Shown: positions 1-6,873 of the stretch, piece after piece | Numbering within the stretch: position 1 is the stretch's first letter | Layout of the letters: the number at the start of each line of letters is the position of its first letter | Assembly (NCBI GenBank): GCA_040390855.1 | Contig: JAZJXO010000038.1 | Location: 1-18,756 of the forward strand | Source: Parvibaculum sp040390855 | GTDB lineage: Bacteria > Pseudomonadota > Alphaproteobacteria > Parvibaculales > Parvibaculaceae | Direction of reading: 5' to 3' | DNA: 18,756 nucleotides | Position numbers and translations under genes: made by a program | The notes under the pieces: model-generated | Told to the model about the DNA's origin: nothing | The model's input: only the letters and a program-made list of their open reading frames with translations | Database searches by the model: none

Positions 1-2
1 CT

Positions 3-1391
3 ATCAGGCAGAAAATCCACTTATCGCCCTGTCCAGATTCCCGAGGCCAGCTCTCGAACGCCGAGGTGCGCGAACTCAACGAGGCAGCCCGTGATCGGAT
101 GCGGGACGCAGGCGATCTGGGCGAGGACGTGCGCGTCACCGTCGAGCGCGGCGCGCGCAGCTTTGCCGCCGGGGATCGCGTCATGTTCCTGCAAAACGAG
201 CGCGGGCTTGGGGTGAAGAACGGCACGCTCGGCGCCATCGAACAGGTCGGCGCGCAGAGCATGACCGTGCGCACCGATGACGGGCGCGACATCTCATTTG
301 ACCTCAAGGACTATAATCGTATCGACCACGGCTATGCGGCCACCATCCACAAGGCCCAGGGCATAACGGTGGACCGCACCCATGTTCTGGCGACACCGGG
401 CCTGGACGCCCATGGCAGCTATGTCGCCCTGTCGCGGCATCGCGACGACATGGATCTGCATTATGGTCGCGATGACTTCACCAGCCAGGATAAGCTTGCC
501 CGCACCCTGTCGCGCGACCGGGCCAAGGACATGGCGTCGGATTACGACCAGCAGATCGACCCCGCCAAGGACTATGCCGAACGGCGCGGCATCACCTTCC
601 GCGCCCGCGTCGCCGAGATTGTGCGCAAACTCGTGCCGGAGAACGTCCGCGACAGGATCGACGGACTGTTTGGCGGAGAGCGTTCCCATGGAGACGGTGT
701 GCCTGGCCCGGACGGAGTGCAGCGGCCGGAAAGGGGAAGTGCGGATGTGGCGGCCGCGCGCGACGCTGCCGTGCCGGGAAGGGAAGCTGCCGGAATGGAA
801 GTGCTGCGCGAAACGGACGCGGCGGAAGACCCGGAAGCGGCGCTGCGCAAAGCCCGCACCAAGGCGCTCATCCGCCATGCAGGGGCCGTGGGCGCGATCT
901 TCGAGGCGCAGGAACAGGGCGGCAGGGCGAGCCCAGAGCAGATGAAGGAACTGACCGAGGCCCGCAACGCTTTTGACAAGGTGCGACCCCACGGTTCTCA
1001 CGATGCGGAAGCCGCTTACCGGAAGAACCCGGAACTTACTTCGGAAGCCGCCACGGGACGCACCGCCCGCGCGATCCAGGCCCTCCAGCTCGAAACAGAA
1101 CTGCGTACCGATCCGCAGCACCGCGCCGACCGTTTTGTCGAGCGCTGGCAGAAGCTCGACCGGACAAGCCTGACGCAATATCAGGCGGGCGACATCTCCG
1201 GCTACAAGGCCACGCGGTCGGAGATGGGCAACATGGCGAAAAGCCTTGAGCGCGATCCGCAATTGGAATCCCTGCTTGCCAACCGCAAGGCGGCGCTTGG
1301 CATCGAATTCGAATCAGGCCGTCGACTCGGTATCGAACTCGCCTTTAATCACGGCATTGATCTCGGCAGGGGTCGGGGGATCGGAATCTAG
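3..1391 (+). CDS. traA: TraA/MobA-type conjugative relaxase-helicase, C-terminal part (5' end outside window)
   Basis: This is the C-terminal 462 residues of a TraA-like relaxase, the enzyme that nicks oriT and unwinds plasmid or ICE DNA for conjugation. The visible part is the end of the RecD-like helicase domain: an SH3-like stretch (GDRVMFLQNERGLGVKNGTL) is followed by the helicase motifs around GYAATIHKAQG and YVALSRHRDDMDLHYGRDDF. A long helical, charged tail follows, ending in the family-typical GIDLGRGRGIGI. The N-terminal relaxase (MobA/MobL) and Walker A regions lie upstream of base 1. A GTG at 66 could serve as a formal start, but the frame stays open to the window edge, so I read it as an internal codon. 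The first ~20 residues upstream of NAEVRELNEAARDR do not look like the usual helicase sequence, so a truncation or sequence error near the edge is possible. It marks the region as a mobile element. Confidence 0.88.
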   Translation: MRQKIHLSPCPDSRGQLSNAEVRELNEAARDRMRDAGDLGEDVRVTVERGARSFAAGDRVMFLQNERGLGVKNGTLGAIEQVGAQSMTVRTDDGRDISFDLKDYNRIDHGYAATIHKAQGITVDRTHVLATPGLDAHGSYVALSRHRDDMDLHYGRDDFTSQDKLARTLSRDRAKDMASDYDQQIDPAKDYAERRGITFRARVAEIVRKLVPENVRDRIDGLFGGERSHGDGVPGPDGVQRPERGSADVAAARDAAVPGREAAGMEVLRETDAAEDPEAALRKARTKALIRHAGAVGAIFEAQEQGGRASPEQMKELTEARNAFDKVRPHGSHDAEAAYRKNPELTSEAATGRTARAIQALQLETELRTDPQHRADRFVERWQKLDRTSLTQYQAGDISGYKATRSEMGNMAKSLERDPQLESLLANRKAALGIEFESGRRLGIELAFNHGIDLGRGRGIGI

Positions 1392-1531
1392 ACCCGTCCC
1401 TTTTACCGCCGATAGCAAGTATTTTTGCGCCACACTACGCCGACCCGCCGGAAGCTCTTGCGCGCCTGTAACCGCCTGTTTTGTCTGGTCTTGGAACCCG
1501 TCAGAGAAAACCAGCAGGAGGCAGCAGCGCC
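1392..1531. other. Short intergenic gap between relaxase and AlpA-like gene
   Basis: There are 140 nt with no convincing gene. I see no strong sigma-70 promoter or hairpin terminator. The only clear signal is a Shine-Dalgarno-like caggagg at 1515-1521, serving the ATG at 1532. Confidence 0.6.
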
Positions 1532-1738
1532 ATGCCCGAACCAGACCGTATCATTCGCCTGAACACCGTCCTCGCCAGGACGGGCCTTTCTCGCTCAACC
1601 ATCTACCGCAAGATCGCTGAGGGCACATTCCCGGCCCAGATCAGGATCAGCGTCAATGGTGCTGGCTGGCGGGAATCCGACATCAACCGCTGGATCGCTG
1701 ATCCGGTGGCATGGCGGCCGGAGGGTGAGGGGCGATGA
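1532..1738 (+). CDS. AlpA-family DNA-binding regulator / excisionase-like protein
   Basis: This is a 68-residue protein with a single helix-turn-helix of the AlpA/MerR-like class. The core reads LNTVLARTGLSRSTIYRKIAEGTFP, then a short wing (IRISVNGAGWRESDINRWI) and an Arg/Trp-rich end. AlpA proteins regulate prophage or island integrase genes, and some act as excisionases. The ATG at 1532 is chosen because an AGGAGG-like site lies ~10 nt upstream; an upstream in-frame start at 1481 would add 17 low-complexity residues and has no better ribosome site. The stop overlaps the next start as ATGA, so the two are probably co-translated. Position between a relaxase and a serine recombinase fits a role in controlling excision of the element; that role is inferred. 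Confidence 0.82.
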   Translation: MPEPDRIIRLNTVLARTGLSRSTIYRKIAEGTFPAQIRISVNGAGWRESDINRWIADPVAWRPEGEGR

Positions 1739-2037
1739 AGGAGAGTAAGGCGGTTGCATTGTCCGACCTAACGTTCGATGGCACGAATGGTGATGAGGCA
1801 GATAATGCCCCCCTCTCTCAGCGGGCCGAAAAACCGCCGTCGGCATCGGAGCAGCTTGAACAATTGCTGGGCTATCCATGGCCGTTCCCCGGCAGGCCGC
1901 CCAAGCACGACCTCAGCACATGGACCGTCACTGACGACTGGCCCGATCCCGTTCCGGTCACGGACGCTGAAATCGAGGTGTTCGAGCAATGGTTCGGTGA
2001 TCTGTTCGATGAACTCTTTGGATTATCCGATCCTTGA
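1735..2037 (+). CDS. Small acidic protein of unknown function in the mobile element
   Basis: This is a 100-residue protein I do not recognise. It is acidic, with a Ser/Ala/Glu-rich N-terminal half, a Pro-rich middle (GYPWPFPGRPPKHDLSTW) and an aromatic/acidic helix at the end (AEIEVFEQWFGDLFDELFG). It has no signal peptide, membrane segment or cysteine pair. The ATGA overlap with the AlpA-like gene upstream argues that it is real and co-expressed. Its TGA stop lies within the TTGATA -35 box of the following toxin-antitoxin promoter. By position it could be an accessory of excision or of AlpA, but the sequence does not show this. Confidence 0.62.
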   Translation: MKESKAVALSDLTFDGTNGDEADNAPLSQRAEKPPSASEQLEQLLGYPWPFPGRPPKHDLSTWTVTDDWPDPVPVTDAEIEVFEQWFGDLFDELFGLSDP

Positions 2038-2062
2038 TATACCCGGCAATATGCCGTATATA
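2034..2062 (+). promoter_or_regulatory. Promoter of the toxin-antitoxin/recombinase unit with embedded palindromic operator
   Basis: TTGATA (2034-2039) and TATATA (2057-2062) are spaced by 17 nt; an alternative -10, TATAAT, sits at 2059-2064. Between and over them lies an imperfect palindrome: TATA (2038-2041), CGGCA (2044-2048), ATA, TGCCG (2052-2056), then TATA (2059-2062). Ribbon-helix-helix antitoxins of the DUF1778 class are known to repress their own promoters at such palindromes, so this is the expected operator of the antitoxin that starts at 2083. Binding itself is inferred. Confidence 0.7.
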
Positions 2063-2082
2063 ATTGAGGAAAGGAGATTGCC

Positions 2083-2373
2083 ATGCCCAGACCCGCCAGT
2101 GAAGTCGAAACCGCCCGCCTTGAGGCGCGGGTTCCCTTAAACGTCTACGAGCAGATGCAGCGCGCCGCACGGCTGCGCGGCATGACGCTCACCGGCTATC
2201 TCATCGCGACAGCGGGCGAGGACGCCCGCCGCACGGTCGAGGAAGCCGACGTGTTGCGTCTGGCTGCCGAGGATCAGGTACGCTTTGCCAAGGCGCTGAT
2301 CGATCCACCCGCACCCAACGCTCGTCTGACCCGCGCCGCGAAACGCCATGCTGACCTGATCGCGCCCCGGTGA
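2083..2373 (+). CDS. DUF1778 ribbon-helix-helix antitoxin (TacA-like)
   Basis: This 96-residue protein has the DUF1778 layout. A basic RHH head (ETARLEARVPLNVYEQMQRAARLRGMTLTGYLIATA) binds DNA as a dimer, followed by a helical neutralising tail (DARRTVEEADVLRLAAEDQVRFAKALIDPP) that blocks the partner acetyltransferase. In the known TacAT/AtaRT systems the antitoxin binds the GNAT toxin and autorepresses the operon. The start is supported by an AAGGAG site at 2071-2076, 6 nt before the ATG. The stop overlaps the GTG start of the GNAT gene as GTGA, the classic arrangement for balanced antitoxin-toxin translation. It sits just downstream of a palindrome-bearing promoter. Confidence in the family is high; function in this host is inferred. 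Confidence 0.87.
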   Translation: MPRPASEVETARLEARVPLNVYEQMQRAARLRGMTLTGYLIATAGEDARRTVEEADVLRLAAEDQVRFAKALIDPPAPNARLTRAAKRHADLIAPR

Positions 2374-2885
2374 GGCCAAGGTTTGCAATAGAGGCGCTGA
2401 CCAAAGCACACAAGCGCGAGACGTTCTCGTGTGGCAACGAACGGATCGACCGCTATTTCCGCGAGGCCGTCACGCAGGACATAAAGCGTCGATACGCGAC
2501 CTGCTTTGTTGCCCGAGACCTTGAGACCGACCGGATCGCGGGGTTTTACACGCTCTCATCGAGCAATGTGCCGCTCACGGCCGTGCCCGAGCCGCTGGCG
2601 AGCCGGTTGCCGCGTTATCCGACCGTCCCGGCAGTGCTCATCGGCTGGCTTGGTCGCGATCAGTCCTATGCAGGGTTTGGACTCGGCGAGGCGCTGCTGT
2701 TCGACGCGATCAGGACAGTCACTGAGGCGCCGATTGGCGCTCACGCCATATTCGCCGACGCCATCGACGAGAAGGCCGCAGCCTTCTACGCGGCCTTCGG
2801 GTTCGCAGCGCTGACTGATCGACCGAATACCCTCTACCTTCCTGTTGCCACCGCACAGCACCTTTTGTCGGGAGAAACGCCATGA
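2370..2885 (+). CDS. GNAT acetyltransferase toxin (TacT-like)
   Basis: This 171-residue protein is of the GNAT fold, related to toxins that acetylate the aminoacyl group of charged tRNA and stop translation. Visible features are the N-terminal EALTKAHKRETFSCGNERIDRYFRE, typical of TacT-type toxins, a beta-strand segment TCFVARDLETDRIAGFYTLSS, the acetyl-CoA-binding stretch DQSYAGFGLGEALLFDA, and the C-terminal AAAFYAAFGF motif. Length is normal for the family. The GTG start is chosen because it gives the 4-nt overlap with the antitoxin and the expected N-terminus. Its TGA overlaps the start of the recombinase gene as ATGA, so toxin and recombinase are likely translated from one mRNA. It could still be a non-toxic GNAT enzyme, but pairing with a DUF1778 gene makes toxin the best call. 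Confidence 0.86.
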   Translation: MRPRFAIEALTKAHKRETFSCGNERIDRYFREAVTQDIKRRYATCFVARDLETDRIAGFYTLSSSNVPLTAVPEPLASRLPRYPTVPAVLIGWLGRDQSYAGFGLGEALLFDAIRTVTEAPIGAHAIFADAIDEKAAAFYAAFGFAALTDRPNTLYLPVATAQHLLSGETP

Positions 2886-4516
2886 CATCTTCAAACGATG
2901 GCAAATCTCAGCCTCGGGTGATGCAGCGTGCCGCCCTTTATCTGCGCGTCTCGACAGCGCGTCAGGCCAAGCATGATGTCTCCATTCCCGACCAGAAGCG
3001 GCAGGGTGAAGCCTATTGCGAGGCGCGCGGCCTGCACCTGGTCGAAACCTTCATCGAACCCGGCGCATCAGCGACCAATGACCGCCGCCCCGAGTTCCAG
3101 CGCATGATCGAGGCAGGAACAAGCAAGCCCGCGCCCTTCGATGTTGTCGTGGTCCATTCGTTCAGCCGGTTCTTCCGCGACCACTTCGAGCTTGAGTTCT
3201 ATGTCCGCAAGCTCGCCAAGAACGGCGTGAAGCTCATCTCCATCACGCAGGAGATGGGCGACGATCCCATGCACGTCATGATGCGGCAGATCATGGCGCT
3301 GTTCGATGAATACCAGTCCAAGGAAAACGCCAAGCATGTGATGCGGGCCTTGAAGGAGAATGCCCGGCAAGGCTTCTGGAATGGCTCGCTTCCCCCTATC
3401 GGCTATCGCACCGTCGCTGCCGAGCAACGCGGAGCCAAGGTCAAGAAGAAGCTGGAGATCGACCCGCTCCACGCCGACACGGTGCGACTGATCTATCGTC
3501 TTGCATTGGAAGGCGACGGCACGACCGGCCAGATGGGTGTGAAAAAGATCGTCTCCTACCTCAACAGCCGCCGCATCTTCACGCGCGATGGCGGGCGCTG
3601 GGGCATCGGGCAAGTTCACCGCATCCTGACCCGAAAGACCTATATGGGCGAGCATGAGTTCAACAAGCGTTCCAAGACCAAGGAATTGAAACCGGTCAGT
3701 GAGATCGTGACGGTTCCAGTGCCGCCGATCATCGACAAGGAGATGTTCGACGCGGTTCAGAAGCTGCTCAAGGCCCGCAATCCCAAGGTCATGCCCGCCC
3801 GCGTCATCAGCGGCCCGACCATGCTCACCGGCCTGATCCATTGCGCCAAGTGCGGCGGGGCCATGACCATTCGCACCGGCAAGGGCGGGCGCTATCGGTA
3901 CTATGCTTGCTCGATGAAGGCACGGCAGGGACCCACCGCCTGCGAGGGCATGGCCGTGCCGATGGAAAAGTTGGACGATCTGATCGTCAACCACCTTGAG
4001 AAGCAGTTGCTCCAGCCCGAGCGGCTGGAAACCATTCTTGCCGCCGCCCTCGACCGCAGGGACGAACACGCCGAGCGCCGTCGCGAGCATATCGGCGAAC
4101 TCAACAAACGCTCCGCCGAATCGGAACTGCGCCTCAAGCGGCTCTACGACGCCATCGAGGCGGGCGTGGCCGATCTGGACGATCCGGCGCTGAAAGATCG
4201 TATCGACGGCCTCAAGGCCATCCGCGATCAGGCCAAGGCCGATGCCGACAGGGCGCAGGCCATGCTCCAGAACTCGGGGCAGAAGGCAGTGACGCCCGAA
4301 ATGCTGCGCAAGTTCTCCCAAACAGCACGCCAGCGTATCCGGCTCGAAGGCGGCGGCTATCGCCGCGATCATCTTCGCGCGCTGGCCCAGCGTGTCGAGG
4401 TTGATACCGGCGAAGTCAGGATCATGGGATCGAAGTCCCGGTTGCTTCAGACGCTGGTGGCGGGCGGTGGCGTAAACACAGTGCCCACTCAGGGACTGAA
4501 GTGGCGGAAAGGGTGA
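2882..4516 (+). CDS. Large serine recombinase (integrase of the element)
   Basis: This 544-residue site-specific recombinase is of the resolvase/invertase superfamily. The N-terminal catalytic domain (about 14-165) carries YLRVS with the nucleophile Ser24, then SFSRFFRD and QIMALFDEYQSKENAKH. The recombinase domain (about 175-300) follows. A zinc ribbon is formed by C321, C324, C343 and C354, and a charged coiled coil runs at about 395-465. These are the standard parts of large serine integrases, which join attP and attB and excise with a helper. The ATG at 2882 overlaps the toxin stop (ATGA) and has GGGAGA upstream. The last four codons (WRKG) and the stop are read from the antisense of the tRNA-Ser 3' end, so integration apparently supplied the C-terminus. 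Serine integrases rarely use tRNA genes, which makes this junction notable. Confidence 0.93.
   Translation: MTSSNDGKSQPRVMQRAALYLRVSTARQAKHDVSIPDQKRQGEAYCEARGLHLVETFIEPGASATNDRRPEFQRMIEAGTSKPAPFDVVVVHSFSRFFRDHFELEFYVRKLAKNGVKLISITQEMGDDPMHVMMRQIMALFDEYQSKENAKHVMRALKENARQGFWNGSLPPIGYRTVAAEQRGAKVKKKLEIDPLHADTVRLIYRLALEGDGTTGQMGVKKIVSYLNSRRIFTRDGGRWGIGQVHRILTRKTYMGEHEFNKRSKTKELKPVSEIVTVPVPPIIDKEMFDAVQKLLKARNPKVMPARVISGPTMLTGLIHCAKCGGAMTIRTGKGGRYRYYACSMKARQGPTACEGMAVPMEKLDDLIVNHLEKQLLQPERLETILAAALDRRDEHAERRREHIGELNKRSAESELRLKRLYDAIEAGVADLDDPALKDRIDGLKAIRDQAKADADRAQAMLQNSGQKAVTPEMLRKFSQTARQRIRLEGGGYRRDHLRALAQRVEVDTGEVRIMGSKSRLLQTLVAGGGVNTVPTQGLKWRKG
4502..4516. other. Probable attachment-site junction at the tRNA-Ser 3' end
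   Basis: The recombinase coding frame runs into the tRNA gene and terminates there, on the opposite strand. Elements that insert into tRNA 3' ends recreate an intact tRNA and place the integrase beside it, as seen here. The other att copy would be left of the window, so the exact core cannot be defined. The call is inference from geometry. Confidence 0.5.
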
Positions 4517-4591
4517 GATTCGAACTCACGGTGGACTTGCACCCACGCCAGTTTTCAAGACTGGAGCCTTAAACCACTCGGCCACCTTTCC
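4502..4591 (-). tRNA. tRNA-Ser (anticodon UGA), CCA encoded
   Basis: Read on the minus strand, the 90-nt gene starts GGAAAGG and ends CCTTTCC-G-CCA, giving a perfect 7-bp acceptor stem. The anticodon arm is CCAGT / CTTGAAA / ACTGG with anticodon TGA (plus-strand tca at 4555-4557). A long class II variable arm and a T arm with GTTCGAATC complete a serine tRNA. The 3' 15 nt overlap the end of the serine recombinase frame. It is the probable integration target of the element to its left. Confidence 0.97.
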
Positions 4592-4673
4592 GTGCGGCTA
4601 TGGCTACATGCTTCCGGTGATTTCCTCAAGTGCGGCATGGCCGCCCGCAACACTTTTTTGGGTCAAATGCTGT

Positions 4674-6134
4674 CTATTCCGCCGCGCGTCCTATGTCCTT
4701 GGCCACACCCATCGCGGGCGCGACAATGCGCCCGCTCACCTCGTCGCCCGCATTGGCCGCGAGCGGAAGGAAGAAGAACAGCGACGTGAGGCCAAGCCCG
4801 CCGATGAAGAAATAGGCAGGGCTGAAATCCGCCGCGATCAGATGTTCGCGTCCGCTCATCATCACGGTGAAATGTAGCACCATCGCGCCGATGCCGACGC
4901 CGAAACTCAGCGAGAGCTGCTGCATCACGCTCGACAATGTTGTCGCCCGGCTCATGCGCGGTGTCTCGATCTCGGCATAGACCACCGTGTTGAGCGCCGT
5001 GAATTGCAGCGAACGGAAGAAGCCGCCGACAAGCAGGGTGAGGATGATCACAAAATGCGGCGTCATCGGCGTGAACAAACCGTATGCGGCCATGAACACG
5101 GCACAGATGACCGTATTGCCGATCAGCACATTGCGATAGCCGAAGCGCCGGATGATAGGCCCCGCCGTGAATTTCATTGTGATCGCGCCCGCCGCACCGG
5201 CAAAGGTGATCATGCCCGAGGCAAAAGGCGTGAGGCCGAAACCGAGCTGCAACATCAGCGGCGTGAGGAAGGGAAGAGCACCGAGCCCCATACGGAAGAC
5301 AAATCCGCCGGTCACGCTAGCGCGATAGGTTGTGATATTGAGAAGCGACAGGTCAATAATCGGAGCGGTTGTTTCGCTCGCCAAAACTTTACGGAAATGC
5401 ATGTAGTACAGCGCCAGCATCACTGAGCCACCGCCGAGCAGGCCGATGACAACAGATGTCGGCAATATCCCGCGCCCGATATTTTCAAAACCGAACATGG
5501 TCGCGGCAATACCGATGCTGATGATGACGAAGCCGTAGGCATCGAACTTCTCGCGCCGCTCCTCTCTAAAATTCTCGATATATCGCAGCGCTAAAAACAC
5601 ACCGAGAATGCCGATGGGAATGTTGATAAGGAAAATCCCGCGCCAGCTTCCGTAGGTCGAAATGAAACCGCCAAGCGGCGGCCCCAGCATCGGCCCGATC
5701 AGCGCAGGCACTGTGAGCCAGGCCATCGAATTGACGAGGTCATGTTTGGGGACCGAGCGCAGCACGACGAGACGGCCCACCGGCACCATCATCGCACCGC
5801 CCATGCCCTGCACGATCCGTGCGACCACAAACTCCGGCAGGTTGTTGACAAAGGAACAGCCGATGGAACCGAGCGTGAAAAGAACAATCGCCCAGCAAAA
5901 AACCGTGCGCGCGCCGAAGCGGTCCGCCGCCCAGCCGGAGACCGGAATGAAAATGCCGAGGGCGAGCAGGTATGAGGTAATGGCCAGATTGAGCCGCAAC
6001 GGATTTTCGCCAAACGACACCGCAATGGCAGGCAGCGAGGTTGACACCACTGTGCTGTCCAGATTTTCCATGAACAACGCACAGGCGATAATGAGGGGAA
6101 CCAAAATCCGGTTGGGCGTCGTCGAACCCGTCAT
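4674..6134 (-). CDS. DHA2-family MFS multidrug/efflux transporter
   Basis: This 486-residue inner-membrane protein of the major facilitator superfamily is of the DHA2 (EmrB/QacA, usually 14-helix) type. The first helix carries the ENLDSTVVSTSLP signature of drug:H+ antiporters. Motif A is GWAADRFGAR (about 67-76), followed by RIVQGMGGAMMVPVGR and motif C GPMLGPPLGG. Hydrophobic segments follow to the C-terminus. The frame is open further upstream to 6311, but that extension is polar and unlike MFS proteins; the ATG at 6134 has AGGA 11-14 nt upstream and gives a standard N-terminus. No membrane-fusion partner (EmrA) is next to it, so export to the periplasm is likely. The substrate cannot be told. 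A 14-bp tandem duplication covers its ribosome-binding region. Confidence 0.9.
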   Translation of the reverse strand: MTGSTTPNRILVPLIIACALFMENLDSTVVSTSLPAIAVSFGENPLRLNLAITSYLLALGIFIPVSGWAADRFGARTVFCWAIVLFTLGSIGCSFVNNLPEFVVARIVQGMGGAMMVPVGRLVVLRSVPKHDLVNSMAWLTVPALIGPMLGPPLGGFISTYGSWRGIFLINIPIGILGVFLALRYIENFREERREKFDAYGFVIISIGIAATMFGFENIGRGILPTSVVIGLLGGGSVMLALYYMHFRKVLASETTAPIIDLSLLNITTYRASVTGGFVFRMGLGALPFLTPLMLQLGFGLTPFASGMITFAGAAGAITMKFTAGPIIRRFGYRNVLIGNTVICAVFMAAYGLFTPMTPHFVIILTLLVGGFFRSLQFTALNTVVYAEIETPRMSRATTLSSVMQQLSLSFGVGIGAMVLHFTVMMSGREHLIAADFSPAYFFIGGLGLTSLFFFLPLAANAGDEVSGRIVAPAMGVAKDIGRAAE

Positions 6135-6162
6135 GGAACAGCAATCCTGGAACAGCAATCCT
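6135..6162. repeat. Tandem 14-bp duplication over the MFS ribosome-binding region
   Basis: The unit ggaacagcaatcct occurs twice back to back (6135-6148 and 6149-6162), ending directly at the start codon of the MFS gene on the minus strand. Each copy carries an AGGA on that strand, so the duplication moves the original leader 14 nt away and supplies a second Shine-Dalgarno-like element. Confidence 0.85.
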
Positions 6163-6450
6163 GACAATTTTATGCCCGCGACGCGGATCGTGGTCGCGGC
6201 AACACCGTCTTGCGGAAAACTGAGGGAAACCGCCGCTAAAGAGTGCTTGCAGGCTTTGTAGGCCCCCTTCGGGCGAACGACAAGGCCCCGTGAAAGGCGT
6301 TCTATTGGCAACGTTTGGGCAAAATTGGCGCTCTATCGCGCAATTCCCTTTTGCCAGCGAGGCAGATGATTGCCAGAATGGCACAAAATAGGGTGAAAAG
6401 CCCAAGGAGGGGGCCCATGCTTGGGTTAGTAACAGGGGGAGCGCGTTACC
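6135..6450. promoter_or_regulatory. Divergent intergenic region with several inverted repeats
   Basis: There are 316 nt without a supported gene, between the divergent MFS and His-rich genes. Besides the tandem duplication it holds inverted repeats CCGCGAC/GTCGCGG (6176-6182/6193-6199), AATTgGCGC/GCGCAATT (6323-6331/6338-6345), TGCCA-gaa-TGGCA (6371-6383) and CCCAAG/CTTGGG (6401-6406/6420-6425). TTGGCAA-like words recur near 6305-6376. Any could be an operator for the transporter or the His-rich gene. I could not assign a confident -35/-10 pair on either strand. Confidence 0.5.
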
Positions 6451-6873
6451 GTGCCGATGGATATCAATCTCACATCGACTTGGATTCCTATGAGCCTGCT
6501 CGTAGTGCTCAGTCTTTATATGTACGTCTTGTTCCGCCGAGAACGTCGCGAGGCAATGGCCTATCTTGCCACCGGTGGTGACACACAGGGCCACGCAGCC
6601 GCACCTGCGGCAGATCATGGCCACGGTCAGGCAACCGATCATGGGCACGCTTCAGACCACGGGCACGTATCTCACGCGCCCGCAGCGACTGCACATCACG
6701 CGCCGATGGTCGCCGCTCCGGTCAAAAAGAAACGCCGTTTCGTCTGGCGCTTGGCACCTCTCTGGGTGCCCATCGTTTTGGGTTTCGCCGCTCAGGCCTA
6801 TCTCGATTTTGGCGGTCACACCTATTATCAGGAAACGATCAAGCCGATTCTGGAGAAGTCGACGGCAAGCTGA
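6451..6873 (+). CDS. Small two-helix membrane protein with histidine-rich DHGH linker, unknown function
   Basis: This 140-residue protein is not one I recognise. A hydrophobic segment at about 11-28 is followed by a basic RRERRE stretch (positive-inside). A linker then carries ten histidines between residues 48 and 83, with DHGH three times (55-58, 63-66, 69-72). After a basic KKKRR (92-96) comes a second hydrophobic segment at about 101-120, then a short polar tail. Two helices with basic residues on both inner ends suggest the His-rich loop is cytoplasmic. His-rich loops often bind Zn, Ni, Co or Cu, but that is inference. GTG at 6451 is favoured by AGGGGGAG at 6433-6440; ATG at 6457 is the alternative. 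Its TGA directly abuts the stop of the convergent MmgE/PrpD gene. Confidence 0.75.
   Translation: MPMDINLTSTWIPMSLLVVLSLYMYVLFRRERREAMAYLATGGDTQGHAAAPAADHGHGQATDHGHASDHGHVSHAPAATAHHAPMVAAPVKKKRRFVWRLAPLWVPIVLGFAAQAYLDFGGHTYYQETIKPILEKSTAS

Noticed and set aside
3068..4372. A 434-codon open frame on the minus strand inside the recombinase gene
   Set aside because: Its product is low-complexity and has no recognisable domain; it is a mirror of the GC-biased codons of the serine recombinase, which has all its motifs on the plus strand.
4592..4673. TTGACC on the minus strand (4661-4666) as a tRNA-Ser promoter
   Set aside because: No acceptable -10 lies 16-18 nt downstream, so I do not list it as a promoter.
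6135..6311. 59-codon N-terminal extension of the MFS gene
   Set aside because: The extension is polar, crosses the tandem duplication and lacks MFS character; the start at 6134 gives a standard first helix with an AGGA site.
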